Source: Antedon mediterranea
Lineage: Eukaryota; Echinodermata; Crinoidea; Comatulida; Antedonidae
NCBI RefSeq assembly: GCF_964355755.1
Contig: NC_092679.1
Span: 11,274,932 to 11,338,931, forward strand
Direction of reading: 5' to 3'
Length of the DNA: 64,000 bases
Both the position numbers and the translations under genes were made by a program. Numbering within the stretch: position 1 is the first letter of the stretch; every line of letters begins with the position of its first letter. The notes under the pieces were generated by a model that saw only the letters and a list, made by a program, of their open reading frames with translations, ran no database searches and was not told where the DNA came from. This document shows, one piece after another, positions 1 through 8,907 of the stretch.

Positions 1-233
1 GAAGACTTGGGGATAGATTTGTAGAACATTTACGTTCCATTCATCTTAATACACCCGGTCTTCCTGTGGTAGAACATTTTCATGATAACCATAATATATT
101 AATGATATACGTGTTACTGGCATAAAACAATGCAACTCATCCGAACGTGACCGTAGACGACTAGAAGAACGTATAATTTTTCAACTTGGAACCCAATGGA
201 CTTAATGTATCATTTAAATTATTTAGGAATTGA
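1..233 (+). pseudogene. 3' end of a Penelope-like element ORF (GIY-YIG region), truncated by the window edge
   Basis: The left edge reads as the C-terminal part of a GIY-YIG-type endonuclease domain. Frame fragments give RRLGDRFVEHLRSIHLNT, then PVVEHFHDNHN, and after frame changes a terminal LEPNGLNVSFKLF ending at a TGA near 231. The spacing of R-L-x-x-R-F-x-E-H-L-R and the final GLN box is what I know from C-termini of PLE polyproteins. At least two frame breaks are needed, and an in-frame TAA follows LMIYVLLA, so this copy is dead. A hammerhead-like motif and an AATAAA-rich tail lie downstream as in other PLEs. The reverse transcriptase part, if present, is outside the window. Identity as PLE is fairly secure; the clade is not determined. 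Confidence 0.6.
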
Positions 234-411
234 GTTCTATCTTGTCTATCTGATTGACATGAGTTATTATTATGTAATACCTTTTGTTTGTTAATGCTTT
301 TGTCGATTTGTTATTTGCTTGTTCATTGTTACGCCCATATAGCCTATAATAGACTCCTTGTTTTCTATGTACCCTTTTTCTATATGTATTCGTCTTTTAC
401 CAATATTCTAT

Positions 412-450
412 CAGTACCTGATGATGACCTATGGTTGAAAGTACTAGTAC
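412..450 (+). other. Hammerhead-like motif at the PLE 3' end
   Basis: CTGATGA (418-424) is followed by a short hairpin, GACC-TAT-GGTT with one G.T pair, and then GAAA (437-440). AGTAC before the core is complementary to GTACT after it, so the core is closed by a 5-bp stem. PLEs are known to carry hammerhead ribozyme motifs in their pLTRs. Here no proper stem III and cleavage triplet follow GAAA, so a catalytically active fold is unlikely. Read as a decayed PLE terminal motif. Confidence 0.45.
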
Positions 451-848
451 AATAAATATTTTATTTTGAGGCAGAAACAAGAAATTTGTCTGTTTTATTT
501 TTATACATGATTCTGCCTATGCAGCACCTATTTCTTTCCTGATATTAACCTTTAAATATAGGCCTAGGTGTGCTAGCAATAACAGTGAATACATTTTACA
601 TTTATAAATTATATTGCCATTGCTGTCAGAATTTTTGAAAACATGCAGGCTATAAGTATTAGGTATTAATATTATTTTGATAAAATTAATGGCAATAATA
701 GACGCAAGGCTGGTTGTACTGTTATAACATTGTTAATATTAATTACATACCACCAATAACGCATTCTTCTGGCCTAAATATTTTGACTTTTTTTAACAAG
801 AAAAAAAAGGAGTGTTTACTTAAAAACAATATATATTTTTTATTACAG
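451..848. other. AT-rich spacer, no gene seen
   Basis: After the PLE end the sequence is AT-rich with AATAAA-like strings and ATAGGCCTAGGTGTG. I see no coding exon until the splice acceptor TTTTATTACAG at 838-848. The short open frames here are low-complexity AT translation. Confidence 0.5.
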
Positions 849-1551
849 ACAATCTCGATGACATTCCCGACGACAATCCCGATGACATTCCCGACGACAA
901 TGTAATAAATGATTCTGACGTAAACATGGAGCCAGATGATGACCTTAATATTCGGCCACCAACAGCAAAAGCAAGACCACAAGGTATGAAAAATCACATT
1001 ATATATGATGGTCTTTAATTTTATGAATTGCTTAAAAAGTTTAAAACAAGTTCAAGTTCCTGAAAAAAAAAACACCACATTTTATAATTATTTTGAAAAC
1101 AGATACCTAATTTTTTTAACATTTAATCCTTCTTTGCATAATAGCCTACCAAAAAAAAGAAGAAAACTAAATTTGAGTCTACTCTTAATCGTTTCAATGA
1201 AGTGAGTGAAGAGCAAGACCGTAGGTTTGAAGAGAGGATGGCTGAGCGGCAAGAACGAATTATGGAGCGACAGGATCGAATGATGCGAGACTTCATGGAC
1301 CAACAAAGGAGCATGATGGATATGATGTGGTACATGTCGCAGCAACCATATTACAACCACAGTATTCAGCATGGCAGCAGCCACCAAACACAAGTCATAC
1401 ACCGATAGCACGCTATCCACCAGTAACAAATCATCAACCAGTCACAAACCATCAACCAGTTGCACACCATCCAAGACAAACACTACAGGCCACACACATT
1501 AAAACGTCCACCAACAGAAGATTCAGCTACTGTGTCGAATATAATGATTAA
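849..1551 (+). pseudogene. Two exons of an acidic/coiled-coil accessory protein (SANT-type transposon protein tail?), frameshifted
   Basis: Exon 1 (849-983) starts after TTTTATTACAG and ends at AAG|GTATGA. It encodes an acidic stretch built on a 24-bp tandem repeat (NLDDIPDD, NPDDIPDD). Exon 2 starts at 1145 after an ATAG acceptor and encodes PTKKKKKTKFE, then an Arg/Glu/Met-rich helix (RRFEERMAERQERIMERQ) likely to be coiled coil, up to a TAG at 1406. Joined as they stand, the exons are one base out of phase. An eight-A run at 1151-1158 explains it: seven A would keep the frame. A Gln/Pro/His-rich tail (PVTNHQPVTNHQPV) continues in another frame to 1551. Such acidic-basic-coil tails occur in Myb/SANT-like proteins of Harbinger-type transposons; no SANT domain is visible here, so the function is unassigned. 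Confidence 0.4.
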
Positions 1552-1655
1552 TGTATGGCCAGGCATACAGTAACTTATTCATGCAGTTTTATATTATTAA
1601 TATGTATACATCAGTACAGTATTTTAATTATTTTTCTTTTTGACTTAGGAAAGAT

Positions 1656-2216
1656 ATGAGTAATTGTTGCAGGCTTTGTGGTGTTAGCAGAGTAACAGTA
1701 ACACAAACCGATGCCTACAAGAAAGGTAGATTTCAATTGCAAATTCAACGTGCTTTCAACATTGACATCAGTGATGACATTGACAATGATTGTTTTCCCG
1801 AATTCATATGTGAGATTTGTGTTCAATATTTAAGAAGGTGGTGGGATAAAGCAAAGCGGAACAAAAAGGTTTTATTATGCATTCAGCTTGCCGAGTTTAA
1901 AGATAATGGCAGCCCAGAGTTTAAAATCAACTGTAGTGAAGTCCAAAAGTATGCAGCAAATCTTGGGTTTGGTAGTTGTATTGATGAGAATTTCCATGTT
2001 TTTGCAATTGTCAATAAATGCGGTAAAGTTAGCAATTTCTGTAGATGGGGGTTGTTGGGAAGTATATGCCTATGGAAAGCCAGTGAGTAAGAAGGGTCAT
2101 CTTCAGAGCTTTGGCAAGAATTCTGAAGATATTGGTAAGTTGATATGCGCTGTGTCAAAAATGACCCATTGTGCTGGAAACACAGACATGGATTTGGTAA
2201 GCAAACAAGGCATATA
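1656..2216 (+). pseudogene. ZAD-like zinc-finger accessory protein (copy 1 of a family repeated at 20.5 kb)
   Basis: The frame opens after the acceptor TTGACTTAG (1648) with MSNCCRLCGVSR. CRLC and the later FPEFICEICVQYLRRW make a CxxC...CxxC arrangement similar to the ZAD protein-interaction domain. Residues ~75-120 read LAEF, INCSEVQKYAANLGFG and then FHVF. The frame ends at 2090; homology continues in the +1 frame (SVDGGCWEVYAYGKPV, then SEDIGKL) to about 2216, so a frameshift near 2010-2030 breaks it. The same block order (LAEF, KYA-x2-L-x-FG-x-C-x-D, FHVF, W-K-L-Y-G, GK-x-V, EDI) recurs at 20522-20940. It is therefore a repetitive gene, probably carried by a DNA transposon. The biochemical role is unknown. 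Confidence 0.5.
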
Positions 2217-2317
2217 AATTGTATATAATAAATTAATCAATTAAAGAGTGTGCCTATTTTCACAGAATTGACAGGAGGGGTACTGGTAGAAGACTGGATC
2301 CGTGATATGGAATACCT

Positions 2318-3002
2318 ATGGCTGCAAGCACCATGCATCAGAGCTTGCAGTTTTCTACGATTGTAAGAAACCTGGGCGGATCAGCAAGAAAATTAGTATT
2401 GAATATCCCTGAACAATTACAATCACCCAGGATGGCATTTACAGAACTTAGACAACAATATAGTGACATGTGCGGTGGAGACCCACTGGCTACATTTTAT
2501 ACACGGACTGAACGCCCCAATGAACCCGGCTCAATATTTGCTGTAGAATTAGAGGCAAAACTTAGAAGAGCAGAAGCAATTTTAGGCAAAGGTCCCATGC
2601 CTGATTGGGATCGGATGTTGATACAGCAGTTTGTTCGTGGGTCAGATCAAGGCGGACTATACAATAGAATTACTCCAATGAGTAGGCAGCGACACGCAAC
2701 AAACCTGTAAGTTAATTGGTCCAACAAAGATTAACATCAATGGCAAGGAATGTATGGCTTTACTAGATTCAGGATCACAGATTTTCAACCATTAATCAAG
2801 ATATATATTCAGATATATTTGGAAAAATTGATAACATTTTAACTAACTCATTGGAAATCTTAACAGCAAGTGGAGAGTCTATGTCACATTTGGGCACGAC
2901 CACTGTGAATATTGAAATAAAAGGTGAGTGATTCCATAATGTGCCTGTTTTTGTTGTACCAGCTACTAACTTCCGTAAAAATGTACCAGTGTTAAAAGAC
3001 AC
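2318..3002 (+). pseudogene. Degenerate Ty3/gypsy-type LTR retrotransposon fragment (gag followed by aspartic protease)
   Basis: The open frame 2318-2710 (130 aa) looks like the capsid part of a Ty3/gypsy or PNMA-like Gag: ARKLVLNIPEQLQSP, then FYTRTERPNEPGSIFAVELE, then a helical region ending MLIQQFVRGS. Downstream, in other frames, comes a retropepsin-like core: a strand ending ALLDSGSQ at ~2757-2780 (D-S-G catalytic loop), then LEILTASGESM and VPVFVVPA. Stops and at least two frame changes separate the pieces, and no RT, integrase or LTR is seen. It is an old fragment. It ends near 3003 where a block with CGTATACGA palindromes begins. Confidence 0.6.
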
Positions 3003-5935
3003 GGGATGTATACGAATCGTATACGAACAAACTAGGCCATTTATAAATTATAACAGTAGTAATGTACGTAGGAGCTAAATAAAACATTTAAATTGCCATT
3101 ACAAAAAATACGTACGTAGGCTGGCTCTCTGGCCTAGCAGCCCTAGGAGCTACGACATAAGACTAATTAGAGAGTAGTACTAGTAGGCAGTAGAGAATCA
3201 TAAAATTAAATAAGGCTCTCCTATATTTATTAGATAGGCTTATGGTAGGCTACCGATAAAATTCAAAACACTTAAATACGCTAAACAGGTATAGGTATGC
3301 CTAGAAAGGACATATTCACAAATCGACGATGTTGTTTGCAGTTTTCCTTTATAAACATATGACAGAGGTCAATAAGTTCAGCCGCCGACGACGACCGAGC
3401 GTCGCTCGGTTGCAACTCGCAGTCGGCTCGGCTCTCTGGTGGCCAGTCATGCATATCATCGGGTACGTTCGATCCTCTCAGTTTAGTTTGTCACGCCACG
3501 TGCGAGCTTTTGGTGGTCAAATTACATCGTTTATGTTAAGCGATATTATTCCGCGAAGTGTGTTGTAGCATGGAGATGGAGTAATAAAAACCATGACCCA
3601 AAACAGAAGTGGGATCATGTTGATAATGTACATTAACATTATATAATAAATGTATATATACAAAAACAGCATAAACTGGATATTTAACGTAAAAAGAAAA
3701 ACATTACGAATGATATGAGGGTACGTTTATTGTAAATAATACACAAATCAAAGACATAGTGTCTACTATATATTTTCAGGCTACCATTTAACCGGTTATT
3801 GAAAACTTATCCTTTTTCTGTTGCCAAGAAATCAATTGTTATTTTATTGCAGCAGAAACAGGATCTTGTGTACGATCAAAACTGAATTTTAAGGATGTAT
3901 TGTTCCCCAAATAAAACCAGATTTTGAATATGAAGTTGATCACTTCCGTAGAAAAAAATAAAAAGACAAAATTAGTGGTTATAGTAAATACAATTATATC
4001 GATCAGATTGAATTGCTTTCATTTATCTCGGTGGTATTTCTGCTTGGTGATTAAGAAATCATAAATCATGTCTTTTTTTATTTCATGGTATTCCAATATG
4101 TTAAAAAAATAACCACCCTCAACTGTAAATAACAAATTAAATACGTCTACTAAACATTGTTGATTTCCCATGGACCCAACAATACCCTAACTATTTCATT
4201 AATAATTGTTTATTTGTAACAGAATATTTATTCATTGTCCTTTGTTAATTCAATTGTGTGACACTTACATTAGATTGTACATGCTGGTGCTATATATTAT
4301 GTAAAAAGATGAGTCATGGTTATCAGATTCTTGAAAAAGATTATTTTGAGTTAGACTCATACTACATTCATTAAAATGATAAACAAATATCCGGCAGGCG
4401 TGTGTACAGAGGGGGCACAAAAATACTTTTAGCCACTAATATTGTACACAATTTTATTACATCCTTTTTAAGTAACAAATATTCAATATTATAGTAAAAC
4501 GTCTAATTCACGAATTTATTAACATTATAATTCTATATTTAGAAGTTGGCCCAGCTAACGGCATAGAGACCAATAATACGAAGTTACAATCAAGGCGGTA
4601 TCCTCGCAACTAGGCTCATAGTTGTTTGAATAAAACCTATCGTATTAAATAGTATCGCGCCCGCGCATATACAACAAAACGTTACAAAGGTTCACATATT
4701 TATATTAACGATTTTTTTCAAATTTACGAATACCGCTTCCTGTCATTTGATGGAGGCATAAAAATGGAGGCGTGGGGTACCTTACCAGGGAGATGTAAAA
4801 TAATTATTTAACATTAACCTGGTTTTACTACCTTAGCGTGCAATTTATGGATTATATGTAGATTATGGTCTCAAATTGTATTCATTAGTGACAACTCTAG
4901 GAAATTTACAGCAAGATTTCTGTATTCCTAAAATGCTCTAAAACGTCGGAGCTTACAGGGCCTCTTTGTATTTGGCTGTTGAATGTTTTGTTGGCACCCC
5001 CTAATTCTGCAACGATGATGATATGAATAAATGCATCGTATTTCTATTTCACTGTTGTTGATTAGGTTATTAAAATAATACAATATAACCAAATCTAATA
5101 GATGGGGAAAAGATAGCTAGCTAATTTTTTGTCAAAATGAGTGTACCACAGACTCTTTTCCTCGCATATTTTTCCCAGGCCTGGCCTAGTTACTCTTAGT
5201 TTACTAGAGTGGATACTGTATGTTAATATGCCTATAGCTAGCTAGCTGCTAAAAGTCATCAAATTTACTATCTACTTGAGCCTACTGTAACTACATCCCA
5301 TTTTTAATTTGTTATGGTAAGTTAAAAACCGTAGCCAAAAAATCCTGTTGGACAACTAACAATGATGGTTGAAAATGAATGAAATCTAATGCATCCATAC
5401 ATAGTCACACACAACATAGGCATGTAGTACACGTACACGTTTTGGGCGATTTTATTTGGATCATTCCAAATATAATAGGGAGCCACATGTATTCTACATT
5501 TTTGTTAAATCATAATTTATGGATTTTACTTACTCGTTTTAAATTTAATATACTGCGGGCACACTTTAATATTTATTTATTTATTTCCAAGTACATTAAT
5601 ATTAATTAAAGCACTTTCAAATTAATAACAGCACATTTTGTATGATTCACTTATTAATGGAATATACCAAAGGTAAAGAAATAGCTGAGGGGATAAACAA
5701 GGCGGAACAGCCTGGGTGTAAAATACAGCACCAATTTTTTTTATTCGCGAAAACTATGAACTAAATCATCATAGGGAATTTAATGTACATATACTGACTG
5801 AAAAAAATACAAACTGTACACTAATATTTATATTGAAGTCAAGATGCTCCTGGATAGCTGCCAACGTAAACGTATGCTATTGTCTTGTAAAAAGAGGGAA
5901 AGTCCCTTTTCGCTTGGTAATTATTATATGACGCA
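3003..5935. other. Non-coding, AT-rich block bounded by CGTATACG palindromes
   Basis: The block starts with GTATACGAATCGTATACGA (3007-3025) and ends against the palindrome cluster at 5936-6110. I see no credible exon. A MITE-like end (GGATGTATTGTTCCCC, ~3887) followed by GATCACTTCCGTAG resembles the terminus of the element at 33465. The frames at 3329-3568 and 5379-5609 have no family resemblance. The opposed CGTATACG-bearing ends might be the termini of one ~3.1-kb insertion, but no target-site duplication was found. Confidence 0.3.
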
Positions 5936-6110
5936 GTTTGTATACACGCGTCGTATACGGATCATATAATTAGGAAATTGTTTATAAATGATCGTATACG
6001 GTTCGTTATGCGGGCAGGAACTTCCGAATTGACGTATACGTTTCGTATACGAAGCGGACTTCCTATATGAAACGTAAACGAATCGTATACGTTCGTATAC
6101 GGCTTTTTTG
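5936..6110. repeat. Cluster of CGTATACG palindromes
   Basis: The self-complementary octamer CGTATACG, or GTATACG with one changed edge base, occurs about seven times in ~175 bp (near 5952, 5993, 6033, 6044, 6080, 6090), alongside AAACG-type half sites. Similar copies occur at 3007-3025 and near 24799. Such density is typical of subterminal repeats at a DNA-transposon end, where a transposase binds. The assignment is inferred from spacing alone. Confidence 0.4.
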
Positions 6111-6129
6111 CAAAGGGATAGGAGCATAA

Positions 6130-6480
6130 AGAAGACTGAATCACCCCATTCTTTATATTTAAACATTTTTGTTAGTGTTGATGAAATGGCAATGGTGCTT
6201 TCAGCTCATTGTTCCTGTGTTGCTGGTTGTGGTGGAATCTGTAACCACATTTTTGCACTACTATATCAAATGGTAGATTTCTTTTCGGATGAGTTAAAAG
6301 AAACACCCGTAGACTTAAGCAAGACTAGCGTATAACAAGAGTGGCATATCCCTAGGAGAGAGTCCATAGTGCCTCATTACACCAAAGCTAAAAGAAAACG
6401 TGAGGAAACAGGCAAAAGGAAAAAGCCCCCTGTTTTCTGTAAATGATATGATCCAAGAACATCTTTAATAAAAAGTGCTT
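6130..6480 (+). pseudogene. SWIM zinc-finger domain fragment
   Basis: The frame reads SPHSLYLNIFVSVDEM and then HCSCVAGCGGICNHIFALL, a clear CxCxnCxH SWIM zinc finger (C-S-C near 6212, C-N-H near 6240). It continues ETPVDLSKTSV, an in-frame TAA (6333), QEWHIPRRE, a Lys/Arg stretch, and YDPRT near 6455. In invertebrate genomes SWIM modules of this form occur in transposon-associated proteins, often upstream of a YqaJ-type nuclease; no nuclease part is present here. The fragment begins just after the CGTATACG cluster and is truncated at both ends. It abuts the DUF7869-like fragment, a probable chimeric junction near 6475-6495. Confidence 0.65.
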
Positions 6481-6489
6481 TCGAGTCTG

Positions 6490-6910
6490 CACCTATTATG
6501 GACGAGGTTTAAACAATATAGAAATTCGCATGTGTCATGCTTAGAAGATATTGCAAACTGTTGCAGAAGAGCAACGGAAAAAGAAGTGAATGTGCCACAA
6601 CTGGTAGGAAATGAGGCAGGGAACGTGTTTGTTCCAACAAGGGACTGGAAGTCATTTCCCAATCTATATTTTAAGGCTGTTCCAAACATAAAATCTCTTC
6701 GTCACTTCAGGTTTGACTGTGACTGTCTTCATTATAAAAGCATTTGCAGATTCTGAAGAGATTGTTTTGCCGCCCATCTGGAATGTCAACCGAACGGAAA
6801 AATACCTATTCAAAGAAATCAGGCAGTACTGCGCTCAAGACAGTCGACAGGACCTGACATGTCCAAAGCCAGAAGATGTGTTGTCATCTTCTGAAGAAGA
6901 ATTTGTGTAA
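6490..6910 (+). pseudogene. C-terminal fragment of a DUF7869-like transposase (copy 1)
   Basis: The frame from 6490 reads FKQYRNSHVSCLEDIANCC, then VNVPQLVGNEAGNVFVP, RDWKSFPNLYFKAVPNIK and LRHFRF. After a frameshift near 6715 it continues FADSEEIVLPP, EKYLFKEIRQYC, DLTCPKPED and ends at TAA 6908. From memory this order (FKQ..DIA..., PQLVG...VPT.DW, LHHFRF, ADSEE, WYLY.EIR.FC, DLTCPKP) is the C-terminal third of a widespread metazoan transposon protein annotated DUF7869. The same blocks recur at 18975-19480. A poly(A) signal AATAAA sits at 7017. The N-terminal catalytic part is missing, so this is a relic. Confidence 0.55.
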
Positions 6911-7016
6911 ATAGAAGACATACAGTACTGTCTGTGATTGATAATATTGCCGTCACAAATTCTTTTATGATGCGCATGCAGCGCAGAACACATCACACAA
7001 GATGTAGTTTGTTCTA

Positions 7017-7022
7017 AATAAA
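7017..7022 (+). promoter_or_regulatory. Candidate poly(A) signal AATAAA
   Basis: AATAAA lies 107 bp after the stop codon of the DUF7869-like fragment, a plausible 3' processing signal for that element. Confidence 0.35.
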
Positions 7023-7386
7023 GGCATTTAATACTGTACCTTAACTTTTGTGTTGTTGCATCAATTTTTAGTAATTTTGTCATCTTAAATACCACCAACA
7101 CCCCCCCACCCACAGGGTACACCACCCCCCTCAACCCCATTCAACCACTAATAACCTCATTGTATTACCAGTACTTTGAAGCCTCTCCTGTGGTTTCTTA
7201 AAGGAATGCTGAATTAAGCATTAAAAACATCATTCACATGTAGATAAAATGTAATAAACACGATCTGATCGATAATTTTTAACATTCATAACGTAATTTT
7301 CAATAAAATCGATTGTCAAACAGCCGTTTTTAGTATAGAATTGATAATTTTGATGGTCAGACATCTTGTCATCGAAAACGAGGCTG

Positions 7387-7475
7387 TGACGTCACTGAAG
7401 GGGCTCATTTCGCTTCCGGCATCTCCATGCTGGGACACAGTGTGAAATTCTCGTTTTCATCGTCAGTTTATAAAA
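7387..7475 (+). promoter_or_regulatory. Candidate promoter of the P2X7-like gene: CRE palindrome plus TATA-like box
   Basis: A perfect CRE/ATF octamer TGACGTCA lies at 7387-7394 in a locally GC-richer stretch. TATAAAA lies at 7469-7475, only 20 bp before the chosen ATG at 7495. The arrangement fits a compact promoter with a very short leader, or the ATG may lie upstream of the true first codon. This is motif-based inference. Confidence 0.3.
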
Positions 7476-7494
7476 CATCATCAGCAAAAAAATA

Positions 7495-8043
7495 ATGGAA
7501 TACGGTCTAGTACCTTATCAACTAGAGCCAAGAAGAAAAGGAAAACCAAGAAATGATACAGATGATAATATGGAAGAAAATAACGGCCAAGAAGACGATA
7601 GAGAATGGCGAAAAAACAATAAAGAATGGTGCTCATGTGGAAGATGCGACTCGATGCCCACCGCCGCCGCGCCGACGAATGCCTGTGTTGTTATGAAATG
7701 AACAACGTGTGGGTGAAAAAATGGACGGCTTAGATTAGAAGATGAACTATGTATTGTAGATCATTTTAATTTTGACTTTGTTTGTTTACATCCTGAAGTT
7801 CTAAAAACAGCACTTGTCGCCCGTAGTGATATTAGAGTTCACGAACTGAAAGAACCGATTCCTAATGAAAGTTTTAGGTTCCAAGCGTATCGCCAGTTTA
7901 CCTACTGGATTCATAATCGTCTAGCTAGCCTAGGCAAGGCAGTTCGTCGTGTTGTTCCTGCGTGTGTAGTGCTGAGAATCCGACAAGAATACCCAAGCAG
8001 CGATGGACAATACGTTGGATTCAAAGAAGCAGAAACCAATTAA
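7495..8043 (+). pseudogene. P2X7-like C-terminal (zinc-binding ballast) domain protein, two frameshifts
   Basis: This is an intronless block that starts MEYGLVPYQLEPRRKGKP, has an acidic linker, then WCSCGRCDSMPT. The next piece is in another frame: ECLCCYEMNNVWVKKW. After a second shift come LCIVDHFNFDFVCLHPEVL, FRFQAYRQFTYWIHNRL, LGKAVRRVVPACVVLRIR, YPSSDGQYVGFKEAE and TAA at 8041. The Cys pattern (C-x-C-x2-C, CC) plus the YRQFTYW / GKAVRRVVPAC / YVGFK blocks are the hallmark of the cytoplasmic P2X7 C-terminal domain, which invertebrates carry as free-standing and often repetitive genes. The shifts are near 7665 (in a GCCGCCGCGCCG run) and near 7727 (after a TAG). An in-frame ASL insertion falls before LGK. 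No channel domain is present. It is close to intact, so sequence error at the GC-rich run is possible. Confidence 0.7.
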
Positions 8044-8907
8044 TAAATTATTTTAGCATTGTAAATACTGTAGTTATAGTGTGGTTGGAAAAGAAAATTA
8101 AAATGTGGTTGTTGTAAATAATTTAATTGTTGCTTTACTGTGATTATGACTGTACGCTTGTAACTTGTTCTATAGGGAGGCCCAGGTATTTGTAATTCAA
8201 GTATTGCTGTATAATATAGGTCTAGTTAAACCTATAATTAACGATGATTACCTAAGTTTCAGATTTCCATGTATTAATTACCATAATTGTTGCAGCAAAA
8301 TAATTAATTACAACTGTTGAATATAACCATACATGGAGTTTTTCCATTTTTATTTCAGAACAAAGCATTCAATACATAATAACATAACCCTATTTTGATA
8401 AACAAGGACATACTGAATACTGAAAAGCTTTATTTGTCCATTATCATATAAAATAATAATAGAAATTATTTTCCAAATGATTGGCACAGATATATATTAT
8501 ATAAACAAACAATTAAAAAAATAGAATACACATATTATTGCACAAAAACTTAAATTTAAAAAGTAGATACAATTTGGAAGTTAAAATATGATAAAAAGCA
8601 TAAAGTGCTTAAAAAAAGTTGTAGTTGAAAAAGTAGATACAATTTTGAAGTTAAAATATGATGAAAATGCATAAAACACTTAAAAAAGTTTCATTTACAT
8701 ATTAATCAAAATAAAGTATTTCATCAATGGTGGTGCGAGTTAATAATATGGATGGCATTTGCAACAAAGGCATATCTTGTTCTGTTTACATATGTAAATT
8801 AGGCAAATTACTATATTGTATTGTTGTATTTCCAATGATTTATTATAAAAAATAAATTTTAAAAAATATATTCTGTGCTCCCTGTAAATAGAAGCCGTCA
8901 ATAGAGC
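8044..8907. other. AT-rich intergenic DNA with a 70-bp tandem duplication
   Basis: No gene is seen. AAGTAGATACAATTT-led units start at 8561 and 8631 and form a two-copy, 70-bp direct tandem repeat with a few differences (TTGGAAG/TTTTGAAG, GCATAAA shared). The rest is AT-rich spacer. Confidence 0.5.
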
